The notes below the pieces were generated by a model, which was given only the letters and a program-made list of their open reading frames with translations, did no database searches and was not told the origin of the DNA. This document shows positions 38,166 through 51,000 of a stretch of DNA of 64,000 bases, in pieces; position 1 is the stretch's first letter, and each line of letters opens with the position of its first letter. The position numbers were made by a program, and so were the translations under genes. The DNA comes from Schistosoma mansoni (taxonomy: Eukaryota; Platyhelminthes; Trematoda; Strigeidida; Schistosomatidae), in contig NW_017386036.1 in NCBI RefSeq assembly GCF_000237925.1, forward strand, positions 496,001-560,000, in the 5' to 3' direction.

Positions 38166-39312
38166 GAACATGCATTCGAAGTGGTAAATAAATCCCCAAA
38201 ATTAATAGTTCTCTCACTCTTCGACATTTGATTCTGACCGTATTATTTTGACACCAATGTTTAATTCATTTACATCCGAATTTTCACGGGAACAATTAGT
38301 CAATGCGGCATGGCTCGCCCATGCAGATGTGATCACCACATAAAACTTCTTTCTTTTCGTATCAAAATATTATCCTATCCCCAGTACAAATGTGTCCTTC
38401 AGAACTCTTAAATAGAACGTTTCTCACTGTCACAGTAGGACACGGCAGTATGACCAGTGATGTGACTTCTACGTAATGTCTTATAGATCAAGTATTCACA
38501 TGATGACAGATCTATAATATTAGGATTAATTCTATAAATCTAACAGTAAAGATAAATGCAGTTATTACCGAATTGGCATCAATTCTACATCACGTCAGTC
38601 AGACTATGCCGCTTGTTTTGCAGTCAAAACTTGGCTAAATTTCAGTCCTCTCCTTCAAGGGTAATTTTTAATTCGGCACACGTAGCAGAAAAAATTATAT
38701 TGACATTCTAAAGACCTGCAGACAAGCGATTCTCTCAAATACAAGTTGGGAACATCACCCCGTGGTCCGTGAAATATATCGCTGGGAGGTCAGCAAACAA
38801 TCAGGTGCTAACCAGCATTGTGGCTCACTCTGTAACTGAGTTGGTGAATGGTAGTCTGAATGAAGCGGTGCGAGACAGTGAAGTAAGCTATCATGTAGCA
38901 TGGAATTCGCACAATCACGGTAATAAACGTGCCTTGACTACTCATCTGTTTTACCATACAACAATTAAGATTCCCTGTCTTTAACCCTGAACTTCAGAAA
39001 TAATCGATCTAAATGAGGCCGTTCACTCCTGATTACATTCAGAAAACGACTATTTCATTCCCATTAGATGTTGGGAGAGCCAACCTAGATCAACAACGCA
39101 ACAGTATAAAAGTCAGACAAGTCACAAACTGGCGTTGGTTGATGTTCACTAACATTCCACAGTTCGGAACACAGAGAATATGGTTCTGAGAATGAGACAC
39201 ATCATTCACGCTTAAAGCTACAGATAATGGTTCTGACAGACCAACCAACACACATTATATGACAATCTGCTTGAAAACCCAGTAACGAAACGTTTTTAGA
39301 GGTACATCAGGA

Positions 39313-39780
39313 GGTGAAAAGAACCATCAGTCGCCTGTTTAGCAACATAAGAATGTTAAAAAGTAAACTGGGAGAGGTCGGAAACGCGTGTATTCAGTTG
39401 GTTAGGATGATCATAGTCCTTATTAAAGTATTTCGGTCACCCAAAACAAAGGATAACAAAATGAGCTTGCGATACGTGACGCTTTGTGGTGCGGCAGGGT
39501 AAGCAAAACTGGAGCTGGAGTGGAAAAATACATTATCAATCACTTCAAAACCGTAACACTACACAATACCGAATGAACTAAGATGACAGAATCGTTCTGG
39601 TGTCCACTAATGTAAACGGCACAAAGTACTTGATTGGAGGAATATATCGGTCCTCCACAGGTTCCAACACACATGATGATGAGATAATACAGAGTGTACT
39701 AAAGCTATCAAACCTGGGGTTTGACGAAATACTACTAGCTAGGGACTTTATTACCCCAATCTGAAATCTTAGCGAGCAGG
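39313..39780 (+). mobile_element. CR1-like LINE endonuclease remnant (arm B copy)
   Basis: Same sequence as in arm A, here on the plus strand: FSNIRMLKSKLGEVGNAC, then NGTKYLIGGIYRSSTGSN and ILLARDF. It is broken by stops and frame changes. Confidence 0.6.
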
Positions 39781-40178
39781 ATACAACAGGTCAGATATAT
39801 ATTTAACTCCAACATAGGAACATAAAGCGAATTCAGGGAGTTTTTATAACAATGATTCATATTGTTGAGATTTGGTCTGCGCATGACCGGTCCTCACACA
39901 TTCCAGCTTGTTGACCTCGATGTTGAGTGTCTACTGACTTTTTCATTCAGTTCGACAGCACTCTGTTGAAACTTTTACTAGTACTGGCAACAGTGTGATG
40001 CCTTTGTATTTCTTACACTTGCTCAGATTTCCTTACTTCGGTGTCTTGGTGAGGTATCCTTCTTTCTAGTCTGTTGACACTTGTTTTTTAGTGATACAAA
40101 TATGATCCATCTGGTTCTCTGTATCGGTTCAATGGGACTAACGTTACACAACAAAAAAATATTTAGAGGATAACTCAC

Positions 40179-40346
40179 CAAATCTGAATCGTTGGAACTG
40201 GACATCAAACTCAACATACGAGGTAAGGCTTGTAACAAAGTAGAAACAACAGGCATGCTTTTCAGTTCTACTGCTATGTTGGATAAAAGATTTGAAAGCG
40301 CAGTATTGTTTCGACCACACTCACTTAAAAGTGCACAGAGTAGTAA
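40179..40346 (-). CDS. SETD2: SETD2-like exon 17 (last exon visible)
   Basis: 168 nt, phase 0 at both ends: [20 protein letters not shown], then [21 protein letters not shown] leucine-rich helical segment I do not recognise in vertebrate SETD2. Acceptor TTGTTTCAG, donor TTG|GTGAGT. The phase agrees with exon 16, but membership of the same gene rests only on phase, strand and spacing (1.17 kb). An exact inverted copy lies at 32,473-32,640. Confidence 0.6.
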
Positions 40347-42011
40347 CTGAAACAATGAAAAGAACGAATACCAAATATTACGAACGTGAAATGATGCAAA
40401 TAGAATCAATCAAATATTACTGATCTGAGATTTGTTATTGCTTAGCATGTTTTTTTATAGCCTACAATTTTATCACTGAAAACTTTTTGATATAACACAA
40501 TGTCTTTAACCCAAAACGTTTACAGTTCTGAAAAGTGAAAATCAATAAATGTCATGAAATCATATAATTGTTAAAGAAAAATACAAACTGAGCATGCAGA
40601 AGTAATCTAACATTTTAGAAATATCCTACTAAATTTTCTCATTCACAAGAGAGTCGATGTATGAGATATTTTTTATATTATAATAGAATGAATATTGTTG
40701 GAACTAATTTTCGTATCATTTTAGTAAGCAACTGGGTTACTATGTTTATGTACTCTGTTAATGATAAGTTTTCGGTTAACGCATCAACTGGTATCATGTC
40801 TTTAAAATTTGTTGCCGTTCTATTACATGCAATTTACCCTATTCACAGCCGCTTTTTGCCCGCTTCTGTGTAATTTTTCATTTTCTGATGTGATGCGGTT
40901 TGGTATGTCCGTACATAAATGACGTTTGTTTGAAGCATATATAGTAGAAGCTGGTTGCTGACCTTTGGACTTAAGGAAAGGAAAAGAGAGAAGCTCATGA
41001 AATGCGGACCAATAGGAAGTTAATTGTGTCGGCCCACAGTCAAAATTGCTGGTCGGGTGTGTGGCTGATCAAATCGAAAACAATAAGCTGTGGAGGAAAT
41101 GTTAGGAGCGAAACAGACAAAAGTGAGAATTAAAAATCTGACTGACGACTTGGCACGTGATATAAGTCCGCGGTCTCAAAACAACATCTTATGTCCATAA
41201 GTTTGCCATCAACTGATCAGATACTATATGAAGACCATAAGACTAAGTGTGATGAACATTTATTTCATGAAAGTAGTAATTCAGGAAAAATTACGATTTC
41301 GATTTCATCACAGAAGTTTGGGAGTGGCCATCATATTGACTGGAGAAGTAATATTAAAATACAATAGGTTTCAACAAAATAAAGCGATAGATTAATATTG
41401 ATTAGGGAATCAATTGTTGACTGTTCCAGACAACATATAATTGGATTTGTTAAAATGCTGCAGAGTAATGGAATCATAATTGAATAAATGTAACAAATAA
41501 GCAAAAACGTTACCTGACGAAGATGATCTGTATCTTTTTCAGCATTAGACGGTTTTTTCTGCAAAAATTCATCCGATGTAGGGACAGAATTTTCAGATGA
41601 ACATTGATTTTCATTAGCTTTAACTTGAGCTTCAAAAAGCATACGTCTCTCAGCTTTGGACAAACATGACGAACTGTTAGATGCTTTTGGACCACTTTGC
41701 TCTCGAACGAAAGATGAAACCAGTTTATCACGTAAACTTGAGAAAAAATAACAAAAGCAGGGAATTAAAGTATTGCAGAAAGCGCTATTTATTTCATGAA
41801 ATTAGGATGGATAGTACAAAATCATGTGTACCTTATTTCAACAGAATGCTTTTAAAAAACTATAATGCCTACCGATTGGAAGTGGTACATTTGAAGACGT
41901 GAATATTCTTTAATCAACAACAATCCAGGAAGGACTAGTTAATATAAAATCGTGATAGTAGGTTTAATGAAATTTATATGCTTTACTGACTGATTCGAAC
42001 GACAAACAGTT

Positions 42012-42072
<61 letters not shown>

Positions 42073-45000
42073 TAAAACCATCCCTAGAATTATTTAATAT
42101 GTACAAATACATTGGTAATAAATGAATGGAAAGTATACAATCGTGTTTAAACTTACGTTTTATTTGACTGGAATTTACAGCTAGTATTCTGAGTCCAAGA
42201 TTTATTTGACATTGCTTGATCATCTGGTAAACCAAATAATAAAAATAACTGACCAATTAAAGAAACGATGTTTAGTTGTTAGAACTTTATGATCAACGGT
42301 AAAATACGGTGTAGTCGGATTTCAGATTATTTATTGAATCACATATTTGTTTACGAGCTATCATAAACTCAGCTAAGATTTCATTGAAACCTCCTTTGGA
42401 CCTTCAATGTTAACGTATATCGTCATTGTTATTTGAATATTTTTTACCTATACATTTTGAGAAAACTGATATTCACATAAAGAAAAAGTAAAACATTACA
42501 AGCAGTCATGTGTATTTATGATTGTTATGAATGTGCGATGCTGAAGAACCCAAAAGTAGGACGAAACAGTTGTCCAGTGCTTCATCTTTCTTAATGGTAA
42601 TCTGAGATCGGTCCGTGATGCAAACCATGAAAATTTATGTCTCCATAGAACCCCTATATCACAATTTTTTCGGGTTTAAGCAATCCTTGACTACGGTTTT
42701 AATTAAAAAGCAACTGAAGTTTTTAATAGTTCTATGAAATGAACAGTAACATTTAGTTCCAAATAATACCGACCTTTGTATTCTGATCCCCAAGAGATAA
42801 GAGAAGAGCCAATTGGATTTGATATATGAAGCATTTTCTCGGTTTCTTGACGCTCCAATCGAGGTATCCGGTAGTTTTCCTTCTATCATAACACGCAGAA
42901 ACATATAGATGGCATTGTGATAAAAACAAGTTCGAAGAAAAATGAAGATGATGAAATATAGAACTAGTAAATCCCATAGACTGTCAAAAACTTACCGGTA
43001 ATTTAGACCATTTTTCAAGCAGTTCACAAGCCAAAGCCTTGATCTCCTCTATCCATTCCTCATTCGTTTTACCCTCACATAGTTCAGCATCCATATTTAA
43101 TTCGTTGTCGTCCGCTGCATATCCGATTTCAACTTCACCATTACCATCATCCACAAGAGTCACTGGGGACATATCACAATCCGAAGTTTGAGTAATAGTG
43201 TTACATCCTTCTTCGTAAACTGGAAGTGTCGAAGCATGCAATACACATGATGCATTCTCCTTCAAAGAAGAACTAAATGAGTCGGAACTAGAAGGCGATG
43301 CAGCGAAATCACTATTCTTATCACCTGTTTGTATGGAAGAAGATTCATTGTCTTTGGTACTCTTAGAAACTGAAACATGAAAAGTAAATTTTGTAAATCT
43401 TAAAATGAAAGTAAATCATCTCACAAGACACTAAATTATGATGAATTTGTACATTCAGATTGTTTTTTAAAACAGATCTTCACCTGTTATGAGAGACAAC
43501 TGTCACATAATACAGGACGAAAATTTTTCAGTATAAAGAGCAATAGTAGAAAAAACAAAAGTGAATAGCTTTCGTAATCAGTAGAACCGAAACAACGCAC
43601 GATACATTGTGACATTAAAAGTTCCTAAACGTTTGAAGATTATGTGTTTCGAATTCGCAACATTTATACAAAAATGAGCTGCATATGTCGAGTTAGGTAA
43701 CAAACAAGTGATGAAAACTGAACCTTAGGTGTAGTGGACAGTCTCTGACAAGGGTTTATTCCAGGTATTTTGAACAAACGTTTTAATGTATTAACCGATA
43801 ATAATTCATCAGTGTTGAAAGTTCATAAACATCCGTTTATAAAGTGTTACCCCAGAACAGGTTGCAAACGTTTTATCCGCTCAGAAATGAATAGTTCTTT
43901 AAGAAGTCTAGAAAAATAAACTACGTGACGTTTAGTTTGAAATATTACATATATTGTTATGATAACAAAGCCAAGGTCGTCCGAAAACCAATGAACAAAC
44001 CCCACTTTTTGTGAATAGATTAACATTGGAGTAAAGCTTTTACTAATATCCTTTTCCCTACTGTTTGAGTTCAAATGTGGGAAGCAACTCCGAAAGAGAC
44101 GTTTCGTCAAGGGAGTTAGTAACAAGCGTTTAAGTATGCAAAAAAAATAGTTAGCATCCTCACATTGATGAGTAATTAGTCAATCAAACAAGGGAGAATA
44201 CATACATAGATTTATTGGGATCAATATCATCCGCGTTTTTACCATAACAATAAAGAATTTATGAGAAAAGTGTGTAGTCAAGATTAACATGAAAAAAATG
44301 ACGTCCGATGAAATGCTATAATAAGCGGACTAAATTCAAGGGAAAACACAATCTGTAATTAATTTGTATCAATTTTCAACGTTAAACAAAGCATTGGAAG
44401 GAAAGGAACGGAACAAAGTAATAGCCGGAAGAAGAACAGATCTCAGTGATCAACACCGAATTTAGAAAAAAATACGTGGAAAGTAATCCCCATTTTCATT
44501 ACAATCGAAAATCTTTATAACTCTAAGTAGGGGCTTTTTTAAAGCGTCAATGTTATAAGAGTACACGAAAATATTTCAAAATGTTGACTTTCACAAAGAG
44601 CAATATTAATTTCATCAGCTTTATTTATTTATTTTAACACATAAACATTGGTACAAGAGGGCACCAGATATATATGCGCACTACTAAAAGTATAACGATA
44701 GAGGTTGTACAACACAAATACACCTGTAACTTCATTCATAATTCGCTCTCCGCTTTAATATTATGGCTTCTATGGTTATTTTACTCTGTGATTATCACCT
44801 GCCGATCAAAATTATGACACGCGGAAATATTTAACTTTATGATAATAAACTTTGTGGCAACCTAATGAGTAGGAAACTGTATTTTTTGACGTTTTTTTTA
44901 CTTGTTTGGATATCATTATATATATATATATATTACCTTCTTACCCAATCCTCAATTTATTTGAAAATCAACTGATTTAACTTTATACATAAAAATTCGG

Positions 45001-48000
45001 AGCAGATCCCACTAACCAGAACTTAAATATCTGTGGTCACGGATATGTTCCATTTAAATATACATACAAGTCTAAAGTAGGTAGGTCTACAAAACCATAC
45101 GAATATCTGGTCTATGCAACCACGTCCAGGTCGAAAACCAGCATGGTTTTCTTCAACCTGCTCTTCACGAGCTTTGGTTAGGCGTCGAAGTATTATTGAA
45201 GCTAATATTTTAGACACTATATTAGTCAAACTGATTCCTCTGTGATTGTCACAGGAGGACTTTTGTCCTTTCTTATAGACTGGCACAATCAATGATTGGG
45301 ACCAGTCAGATGGAATTACGTCCAGTTCCCAGATTCTACCTAAGACCTCAGTCAATCTCGTTGCTAGTACTGGACCACCATCCTTAAAAATTTCAGGGGT
45401 AAACCTGTCAGGGCCTGCGGCTCTCCCTCGCTTTAGATTTCTTATAGCTTTTTCAACCTCATAGAGAGTTGGAGGACTTACCTCAATTTGCCATTCAGGA
45501 CGACTGTGGATCGTGGGTAACTGAAGTGTGGCTGAAGGCCAGTTGAACTGATCCCTAAAGTGTTCTGCCCATCGATACAATCTCCTGTATTGAGAATGAA
45601 TGACATGCCCATCTTTGTCTGAGATAGTTTCGCTAATAGTTGGGTTCCTAATGCCGGTTTCTTTAATAAGTCTGAATAGTTGTCTGCTGTTACCTATTGC
45701 CGCTGCCTTTTCCATCTCTCTTGCTTTCGCTACCCACCACTGTTCACGATCATTGCGTAGGCTTCTTACTAGCCTTCGCTTAAGCTGACTCCGCTCTTCG
45801 TTATGTTCAGAGCCAGGTGGGATGAGTTTTCGAGCATCTATCAGTGCGGTAGATGCTGCCGAGATCCATTGTTTCTCCCTAACCTTATGGCTTACCTTAC
45901 TAGCGGATATCACTGCTGTTTCCACAGCTTTTCGGATGTCATTCCACGCTGCTTCGGGGTGGGCACAACCTACATTTCTGTCTAACTGTTTTTCCAGTTG
46001 TTCCTGAAATATATTCTTAGTTTGCCTATCATTAAGTAGAACCCTAAGAGGTTTCACTGCAGTGTCTTTCCTACGTCCAGTAAGACGCAAACAGACACGT
46101 GCTCGCACTAGAGCATGATGAGTCTAAACATGTGCCCCAGAATGATCGACAGTCTTCTATCGAGCCCCTCCATCGGTGGCTGATAGCGATGTGATCTAAT
46201 TGGGTCCAACGTTGGAACGAATTCGGGGGTCGCCATGTCAAAAGATGTTTTTGCTTATGCTTAAAGTTAGTATTTGCAAGAAACAGGTGGTTATCTGAGC
46301 ATAGTTGCAATAGACCATCGCCATTATCTGTTCTTTGAGCCATGACACCAAGGTGTTTTTCCCCTTCGCTTACTTTACCTACTTGAGCATTGAAGTCGCC
46401 AGCCACTATTACTACATCAGGGCGCCTAGCTTTTCGGAGAAGGTCAGAAAGGTTTCTGTAAAACTCATCTTTCACATCATCTGAGCGGCAGTCAATGGGA
46501 GAGTAGGCAGAGACGACGAAGAGGCAACGACGAGTGTCCCTATCTTTCCGAGTCCTTACTGTTCCGTTTAGTCGGACAGCACACAAACGACTGTTTACTG
46601 GGACTCAGTCCAAAAGAGCTAGTTCTGCCCTAGAACTCAATGCTATACCTACGCCAGCGCGGCCACGGGAAGCAGAATCATGGCTTCCAGATACACGAAG
46701 TGTGAATCAAGTTGGTTCTTTATTTTGATATGATGAGGTCAAATGAATAACGCTACCCGGATCCTGTATGCGCGTTTCGGAGACGCAGCACACATCGATG
46801 GTGCGAGATTCTAAAGTTCTAGCTAAGGAAGCCTGTTGTCCTAATTGGCACTGTATTCGTACGTTAAAAGTTCCTACATGTAGTTTAGAGTGTGTGCTTT
46901 CAGGAGACCAGAAATAACGTTCCGTGTACTCGAATCGTTTGCTCTAGAGGTGAGAGGTGATAAACGGACGTGAGAAGGGTTAGTCGTGGAGATAAGAGAG
47001 TTATTAGGAGGTGTAGGAAGGATTTGAAAGTGACCAACTTGGTATCGTGTGCAGTTACGGGTATGAGGGCTAATATCACTTCCCGGCTGCCCACACCGTG
47101 GAAGGGTATTTCTTGAGGGACCTGAAAAAGTTCGATTAGTGTTGGTCTTAACGACCTGAGAGCGTGACCGCAGTGCCCAAGGGACAACTGCTTGAGGCCG
47201 GTCACGCACGGCCTTTTTGACGTGTTAGCTCCGTTCTTCAAAGGACCTTACCGCCGGAGACGGATATCCGTGGGATAAGGCGAGGTGTGCATTTTTAGGG
47301 TCGACCTTTTCTAACCCCACCCCTCCTTGTGGGAAGGCAGCATCGCTGTCATGCTGGTTGTCTGAAGGAAACACCTTACTGCCGTCACACCTCTGTACAG
47401 TCGGCAGTACGACTTCGCCTTCGGACCTTGAGATTGCTGCTTTTAGTCTTACCGCTCTTCAACCGACCTGTCTGGCATGGTAGGACCTCGAGGAACGATT
47501 GTTCCAGCCAGCATAGCTCGATTGCTTCATCACGACAGGCAAGCCCGAACACCACGTCAAGGTAGCAGCAACGGTCGAGATCGTACTTCTAGGGATCAGT
47601 CCTATAGTACGTATCACCAGGACGTCAAACAAAACCATACAATTAACTTGCGAACTGGACAATTTAGTCTGAATTCACTTGGGAATTGAACGATCGATTT
47701 TTGATTAGGGAGTATTTTGGATAACGAATTGAGATGTGTCTATATCTACTTCATCCTACTCATCAAGTGTTTAGTTAGGATGACATGAATAAACTGACAA
47801 ACCGTCAAATCAATTGCAAGGACCAGAAATATTCTCCTAATTGACATTCTGAGCCAAATGCAAAAGCGCTGATGAAAATGAAAACCGAATTCACCATAGT
47901 TTGTATTTTAAGAGACGGAATGTTGATTGGGAATAATATGTTCGTGAAGGATCGTTTGAAATAAGAAATTTGTTTGAAATTTTATGTTAAAGTTTGCATC

Positions 48001-51000
48001 TGTAATAGCAAGAATCATTAGTATTGAACATGGTATTCGTTCTCATCAAATTAATAAACCTGATTCGAGAAGTAAGCGACATAATTCATGCCCAAAAGCC
48101 ATCTGACTGTCAGGGATAATATGGGTGATCACAAAAAAAATATGCCGAAACACTAGCTATCACCAAGTGGCTAGCCACTGTTGGTTGAGGATAAACTCAA
48201 TATAGACTTGATCAGTGAACTGGGTACTGCTGTAAATTGTGTAAAGAACTGATTAAACTGGAAACCATTCGACTATTTTTTTGGTTTTCGTGATATTCTT
48301 GTGTTGATCTCTCTCCAGAACAGAAAAAGGTGATAAGCTGAAACAGAATATGACAATCTATCGTTTTTACTGTTTGATATGAACACACTATAAAACTATG
48401 GATTTAAATACATTATTTGCACTTAGATTGAATATGTAAATGAACTTTGTAACAAATAAATTGCTAATTTAATCATCCAACATACGTGATTTTGTTTCAT
48501 CAGAATCGAAATTTGACTCCGTGGGGAGTTCATCAGTAGAGAAACCAGCCAAAGTAACATTTGAAGTATCTAAAAGCATAGTTCAGCATCTTGATCAACT
48601 TTACCTGCTATATGTAGATCAATACTCTTCCACGACTCTGGAGGAATACTACGTGCCCGACAATGGTGAGGATCGGATGTCCACTGTGCTACTATTTCCA
48701 TAAGGCGTGAATTTGACTGTACCTGTTTTTGCTCTGAAACGGGGATGTGTTTTAAGCAAACTAATATCTAGAAAGAAATAGATTTGCAAACATACATGAG
48801 GTTTTGATTTTGTTAACATACAAAATATATCGAAGCTCAAGCAAATAAAGTGATAAGCGAAATACATATGAAATTAGCGCATATACACATATTGTGGTGA
48901 ATGAGAACACAGGTGGGGACAACCGATTGTATTTAAATACAAAATTACAGAATCTCTTAGTAAAATATTAGAACCATATACTGAATACTTCATCCGAAAA
49001 TCTCCATCATTTGTCTTTCACATTCAGTATGATTCTTCCAGTCCACAATTCCTTTCTATTTGCACTTTTATTCTCTTCAACTCGATCTTCTTAGCCTTCT
49101 GCTGCCAGGTTTTCCGCTTTCGACTGGTGTTACATACTACGTATATTTGTCGACATAAGTAGCGTACACAGCAATATAAGTAAATTTGTTATTTATATGA
49201 ACTATGTGAATTGAAAAATAACCACTACACTGAAAATTACCATGTGTAGGTACGAAACCAGATCTATGAAACGGAAAAGTCTTAAGACACAGAGAGATAC
49301 CTAAGTAGTTTAGCAAAAACTTCACACAAAGAAAAACAATTTTTCTACATACTTGCTTTTTGAGTTCCCAATCTTTTGGCGCTGCATCACACATAAAGGC
49401 CGCCAACATATCGAGACCATTATACTGTCGAAAAAGTTTAAGACAAGCATCGTTTTCTGTTTTAATCAGACGGTTGAGAAGCTGCAGTCGGGTGTACCTT
49501 GTAAGACATTCTTGAACCATAACTTGTAATAACAGAGTTATATCGTCTGCATTTCTGAATGAATCTAATTGAAGGAGCTGAAGAATGCGTCTTTCAACCT
49601 AGAGGTAAAATGAATTTAACAAAGGTATACATTAACTACGATAAATCCATTACAAGTACTAAAATGGGATAAAACGATTTCAAAATCCAAATCACGTCAA
49701 GTAAGCATCTGATAATTAATTCTCAACTTATTTAATATTCATGTAAATAATGCAACTAACTTAACTAAATAAAAAATTCGTGTACTAGGCTATAAGCCAT
49801 ACTCTTTATGAGGATAATGATTTAATTTGGGTGCACAAACCGGAGACCGAACAGGGTTCGGACCAGCGAGTTAGGGACTAGAAGTCGAATGCTATAAACA
49901 ACTAATTAACTTCTCTGGTACCCAATTTAGAAACTGAGCATGTTGTTTCCTGCAGCAACATTAAAGAAACCTAAATTAATAGAACTAACAATAGCGTCCA
50001 AATAATTTTATGCGGAGAACAGAAATACTTAAACCGAAGTACGTCTCCGGAAATGACCATGAACTGCTTACATCTAATAACAGGATATTTAACTATTGAC
50101 TTTCTGCAGAGCTGATTTAGTAGCTAGAACAAGAAAGCTAATATCAAGAAGGAACGGAATTATTAGCAAGATTGCAGAGGTAACAATTGTAATTTTAACT
50201 GAGTAGATTACAGTAATAAAATGTAATACTTATTTTGAACAATACCTTACGAGACACCTGGTTGAACAGTGCTGATTCTCATCCTTCAAGCTTTTTCTAA
50301 AATACCCGTATGGAAGACAATAAAATAACAACCAAAACCCCCTAAAATTGACCTTTTAGAGCTACTTTCTAACCGACAGGTAGTCCCAATAAAGTCAAAA
50401 CACTTTGCTAGACCTCCGTTTAATATAACGGTATTATCCCAGAAAGCTAGTAATCTTTAAAAGATACTGATTATCAGGAACCTATAGTAATTAAAAACAT
50501 CTAGCTCGGAGAAGCCAAGTTTTACAAGCAATGAGCAAAAAGCATTGTAAACTTTACCGTTTACTACCAAGTCGACAGATTAAACGACAATTTATAACAT
50601 ATTACCAGTTGAATATACTATACAAACTAATCAATTGTTCAAATAAACTAGCTTCTTAATCATCAGCAGTTCATCACTAATAACAGGTGTGGCGAAATCT
50701 GTTAACCTCGTACTACTTTGAAACTCGTTTCTATAAGGCATCGCGTACATACAGACCCTAACTATTAAATAATTAGATGAAGTTTGCGTTATTGATGCTG
50801 TACTTTCAAAAGAAGAGAATTAATACCACCATGCAATCGCTTTAAATTTACCTCTAAAACACCATGTTAGGCAAATCCTTCAACTGTAGCTTCTAGGTGG
50901 ATGAGGTGGTTAGGATAGCCTAATCCTATCCTACTTGTTTTTATACAAGCTTTTCAAGATGTTAGTAAATATATCGAACAGAAACCTCTTTAGACAGTGA

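Larger units (their letters stand above)
38882..41344 (-). repeat. Outer palindrome arm B (2,463 bp)
   Basis: Mirror of 31,475-33,937. This arm is contiguous with the SETD2-like gene at its right end (exon 16 at 41,514) and holds exon 17 in the gene's own orientation, so B is the more natural context of the two. Confidence 0.93.

Noticed and set aside
47329-47689. Plus-strand frames beside the RTE-like LINE
   Set aside because: They lie antisense to the LINE 5' leader and have no coding signs.
49840-49900. GC-richer tRNA-like patch in an intron
   Set aside because: Only a partial B-box-like sequence and no A box; not enough for a SINE or tRNA call.
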